A stretch of DNA of 64,000 bases from Sinorhizobium fredii USDA 257 (lineage in GTDB: Bacteria > Pseudomonadota > Alphaproteobacteria > Rhizobiales > Rhizobiaceae), in the NCBI RefSeq assembly GCF_000265205.3, contig NC_018000.1, forward strand, positions 5,267,001 to 5,331,000. Reading direction: 5' to 3'. Positions 62,132-64,000 of this stretch are shown here, one piece after another. Every line of letters starts with the position of its first letter. Position 1 is the first letter of the stretch. Position numbers and translations under genes: made by a program. The notes below the pieces were generated by a model. That model was not told the DNA's origin. It saw nothing but the letters and a program-made list of their open reading frames with translations, and ran no database searches.

Positions 62132-62158
62132 TGTTACATTGATGTGACGTTTGTAACA
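62132..62158. promoter_or_regulatory. Inverted repeat TGTTACA...TGTAACA, candidate SorC operator
   Basis: TGTTACA (62132-62138) and its exact reverse complement TGTAACA (62152-62158) are 20 bases apart start to start, two helical turns, and end 15 bases before the SorC gene. Placement in the divergent gap and the spacing fit the operator of this regulator, probably autoregulatory. Confidence 0.55.
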
Positions 62159-62173
62159 ACAAGAGAGAACTGC

Positions 62174-63112
62174 ATGGGGCAGCAGGAGTTGATGATCAGG
62201 GCCGCCTGGCTCTATCACGTCGAGGGACTGACACAGGCCGAGATCGGCGAGCGCATGAATCTCACACGTCGTCGGATAAATGAGCTTCTCGCGGCGGCGC
62301 TGGAAGAGGGAGTCGTCCGCATCAGCTTCAGTTCGCCGCTGGCCGAGAATGTCGAACTCGAATCGCGCTTGCGTAACCGCTTCGGATTGGAAGACGCGGT
62401 GGTTGTGCCGACCCCGGTCGATCCGCGCCAGCTTCACTCCGTGATCGGGCGTGGCGCTGCCGGCTATCTGGATCGCTTGATCCAATCGAGAAAACCGGCC
62501 TCGATCGGCGTCGGCTGGGGAGCGACGCTGCGTGAAACGGTACTGCACATGACCCCTGCCAGCGAGCCGCAAATCGACGTGCGCTCAATGATGGGCGGCC
62601 TGACGCACGGCTCGCAGATCAATACATTCGAGATTGTCCGTGGCTTCGCCCAGATCCTGAAGGCGCAGTGCCACTATTTCGTGGCGCCGATCTATGCGGA
62701 AAGTCCGCAGTCACGCGATGCCATCATCGCCCAGTCAGTGTTCCGGAAGATCTTCCGCCAGACCTGTGACGTCGACGTGTCCTACCTCAGCGCTGGCGAC
62801 ATGTCGCAGCAGTCGCTGCAGGTGCGCTTTGGCCTACCGCAAGGAACAAATGTCACCGATCTGATCGCCGTCGGCGCAGTCGGCGATCTGCTGGGGTGCT
62901 ATCTCGATGCCGAAGGCAACCCCATCGACCACCCAATCAACAGCCAGGTGCTTTCACCGGAACTGGACGAATATCGCCAAATCCCTTGCCGCATCGTCGC
63001 CTCAGGCGGCCTGCACAAGCACGCCATTCTCCTGGCGCTGGCAAGAGCAAGATTAGCGACGATCATCATCACCGACGCCGAGAGCGCCAAAGCCATGCTG
63101 CAGCAAGCTTAG
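62174..63112 (+). CDS. SorC family sugar-binding transcriptional regulator
   Basis: A 312-residue regulator. N-terminal winged helix (GLTQAEIGERMNLTRRRINELLAAALEEGVV), then the SorC sugar-binding domain: SIGVGWGATLRETV, VRSMMGGLTHGSQINTFEIVRGFAQIL, YFVAPIYAES and the late RIVASGGLHKHAILLALARARL. SorC proteins bind phosphorylated sugars and control divergent uptake operons, here the peptide/opine-type ABC operon with phosphodiesterase and isomerase. Start MGQQELMIRAAW; in-frame codons upstream are A/T-rich promoter sequence. Confidence 0.92.
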   Translation: MGQQELMIRAAWLYHVEGLTQAEIGERMNLTRRRINELLAAALEEGVVRISFSSPLAENVELESRLRNRFGLEDAVVVPTPVDPRQLHSVIGRGAAGYLDRLIQSRKPASIGVGWGATLRETVLHMTPASEPQIDVRSMMGGLTHGSQINTFEIVRGFAQILKAQCHYFVAPIYAESPQSRDAIIAQSVFRKIFRQTCDVDVSYLSAGDMSQQSLQVRFGLPQGTNVTDLIAVGAVGDLLGCYLDAEGNPIDHPINSQVLSPELDEYRQIPCRIVASGGLHKHAILLALARARLATIIITDAESAKAMLQQA

Positions 63113-63125
63113 CGGCGAACGACCG

Positions 63126-63297
63126 TCACGAGGACCTGCGGGTAATGAACCGCGTCTCGAGGTAAGCCTCGATCAAGCTGGTGATCGAGGAGAAAGAGGC
63201 GGCGGCCCGGCGCTGCGCGCCAAGTACACCCCGCTCCAGTTCGAGAACTGTGGCCGAAATGAAGAACCGTGCCGCATCCTCCGCTGGCCTGACTGGT
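63126..63297 (-). pseudogene. Fragment of a VapC-like PIN-domain toxin gene
   Basis: In the gap after the SorC gene, an in-frame stretch between two stops reads EDAARFFISATVLELERGVLG, followed by AQRRA. This matches the middle of VapC toxins (typically FFISAITVLELE.GVL..ERR). No start codon, no N-terminal Asp-containing strand, no C-terminal catalytic part and no vapB antitoxin are visible, so it is a decayed fragment. The rest of the 335-base gap shows nothing recognisable. Confidence 0.5.
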
Positions 63298-63447
63298 CAT
63301 AGCAAGTACCGTTGGCCCAACCTATCTGGCGCCTACTCCGTGCGACAAGCCAATCGGCGACGGAATAGAAGTCGCGGCGTTACGTTTCTCCCGGGTCACT
63401 CAACTGGAGAACCGGGATGTTTCATTTTCTGCAGAAAGGACCGCGGG

Positions 63448-64000
63448 TGATCCGCTTTCTCTGCCGTCCGGAGGACCGCGACGTCATCGCGCCGCCGGTA
63501 CCCGCCAAACTGGCCCTGCCGGATTGGTTCCGCAGGCTGCCGCCGGTCGACAAAAAGCACCTGTCGACGACCAATAACGGTCTAACCGTCAAACGCTGCA
63601 TGCCATTCCTCGACGCGATGACCACCGGCTGGATCCTGCCGATCGCTGCAACCGTGCGACTCGAGATCAAGGATGGCGGCCGCGATGTCGAGGCCGGCTG
63701 GGAGTTCGACCGGGTGATGGTCAGCAATCACGGCGCCCATCAGGTGGCGGGTAATCCCAGAGAGCCCTCGCCGCCGTGCAAGTTTCATAACTACTGGTCG
63801 ATCCGCACGCCGCCGGGCTGGAGTTGCCTGTTTCTGCCGCCGCTCAACCGGCCGGGACAGCCTTTCGAATGCGTGGCGGGCATCGTCGACACCGACACCT
63901 ATGCCGCTCACATCCATTTTCCCTTCTTCGCGACGGCACCGGACGGTCTCCATGTCGTTGAGAAGGGCACGCCGCTTGTGCAAGTGATACCGTTTCGCCG
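63448..64000 (+). CDS. Uncharacterised protein, DUF6065-like, 3' end missing
   Basis: At least 184 codons from a GTG at 63448 (AAAGGA upstream), running off the right edge. The start is VIRFLCRPEDRDVIAPPVPA, followed by LPDWFRRLPPV, TTNNGLTVKRCMPFLDAMT, GWEFDRVMVSNHGAHQ, FHNYWSIRTPPGWSCLF, HIHFPFF and GTPLVQVIPF. I recall similar uncharacterised proteins (DUF6065-like, sometimes near phage or 2-oxoglutarate oxygenase genes) but cannot assign a function. Coding character is strong. Confidence 0.65.

Overview
The window looks like the chromosome of a Sinorhizobium/Ensifer-type alphaproteobacterium. It is GC-rich, and the block cobT-cobS-J domain-bolA-corC-aroB-aroK-xerD-accA, the hut block with a ProX-like histidine/betaine transporter, and the LDT-tusA pair are arranged as I remember them from Sinorhizobium. 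That placement rests on memory of gene order, not on a search. I saw no rRNA, tRNA, CRISPR array or complete insertion sequence.

Layout. 1-9.9 kb is housekeeping: the end of a phytase-like esterase gene, cobaltochelatase cobT/cobS, a J-domain protein, bolA, a CorC/HlyC transporter, aroB, aroK, then xerD and accA. 10.2-14.6 kb has an envelope L,D-transpeptidase coupled to a TusA-like protein, the broken 3' end of an RTX-type gene, a His-rich COG0523 GTPase and a D,D-carboxypeptidase. 14.7-21.6 kb has an M20 hydrolase with an Lrp regulator, an alcohol dehydrogenase divergent from an AraC regulator, and a three-domain kinase/aminotransferase. 21.6-28.8 kb is a hut region (hutC, then hutF, hutX, hutW, hutV, hutH-like, hutD). 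28.8-31.9 kb is gene-poor, with small hypothetical genes and a decayed iron-permease gene. 31.9-34.1 kb has an aldo-keto reductase and a soluble sugar-dehydrogenase-like protein.

34.2-52.2 kb is a compact glycan/glycoside cluster of several operons. It holds a methyltransferase, a UDP-xylose-type synthase, four glycosyltransferases, two SDR nucleotide-sugar enzymes, two sugar oxidoreductases, a PRTase-kinase-like fusion, a myo-inositol-phosphate synthase, a histidine phosphatase, a glycoside hydrolase whose barrel looks circularly permuted, an FrhB-like protein and a pyruvyl transferase. Together they suggest an inositol- and/or xylose-containing product modified by methyl or pyruvyl groups; this is inference. 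A KimA-like permease follows.

54.6-63.1 kb is a peptide/opine-type ABC operon with a glycerophosphodiesterase and a TIM-barrel sugar isomerase, divergent from a SorC regulator. Its content resembles agrocinopine (acc) uptake operons. The right end has a VapC-like toxin fragment and a partial uncharacterised gene.

Most noteworthy observations: the HutH homologue lacks the Ala-Ser-Gly triad that forms the MIO cofactor; the glycoside hydrolase has strand order 4-8 then 1-3; the inositol-linked glycan cluster contains a PRTase-kinase fusion; and there are three gene remnants (RTX, low-affinity iron permease, VapC).
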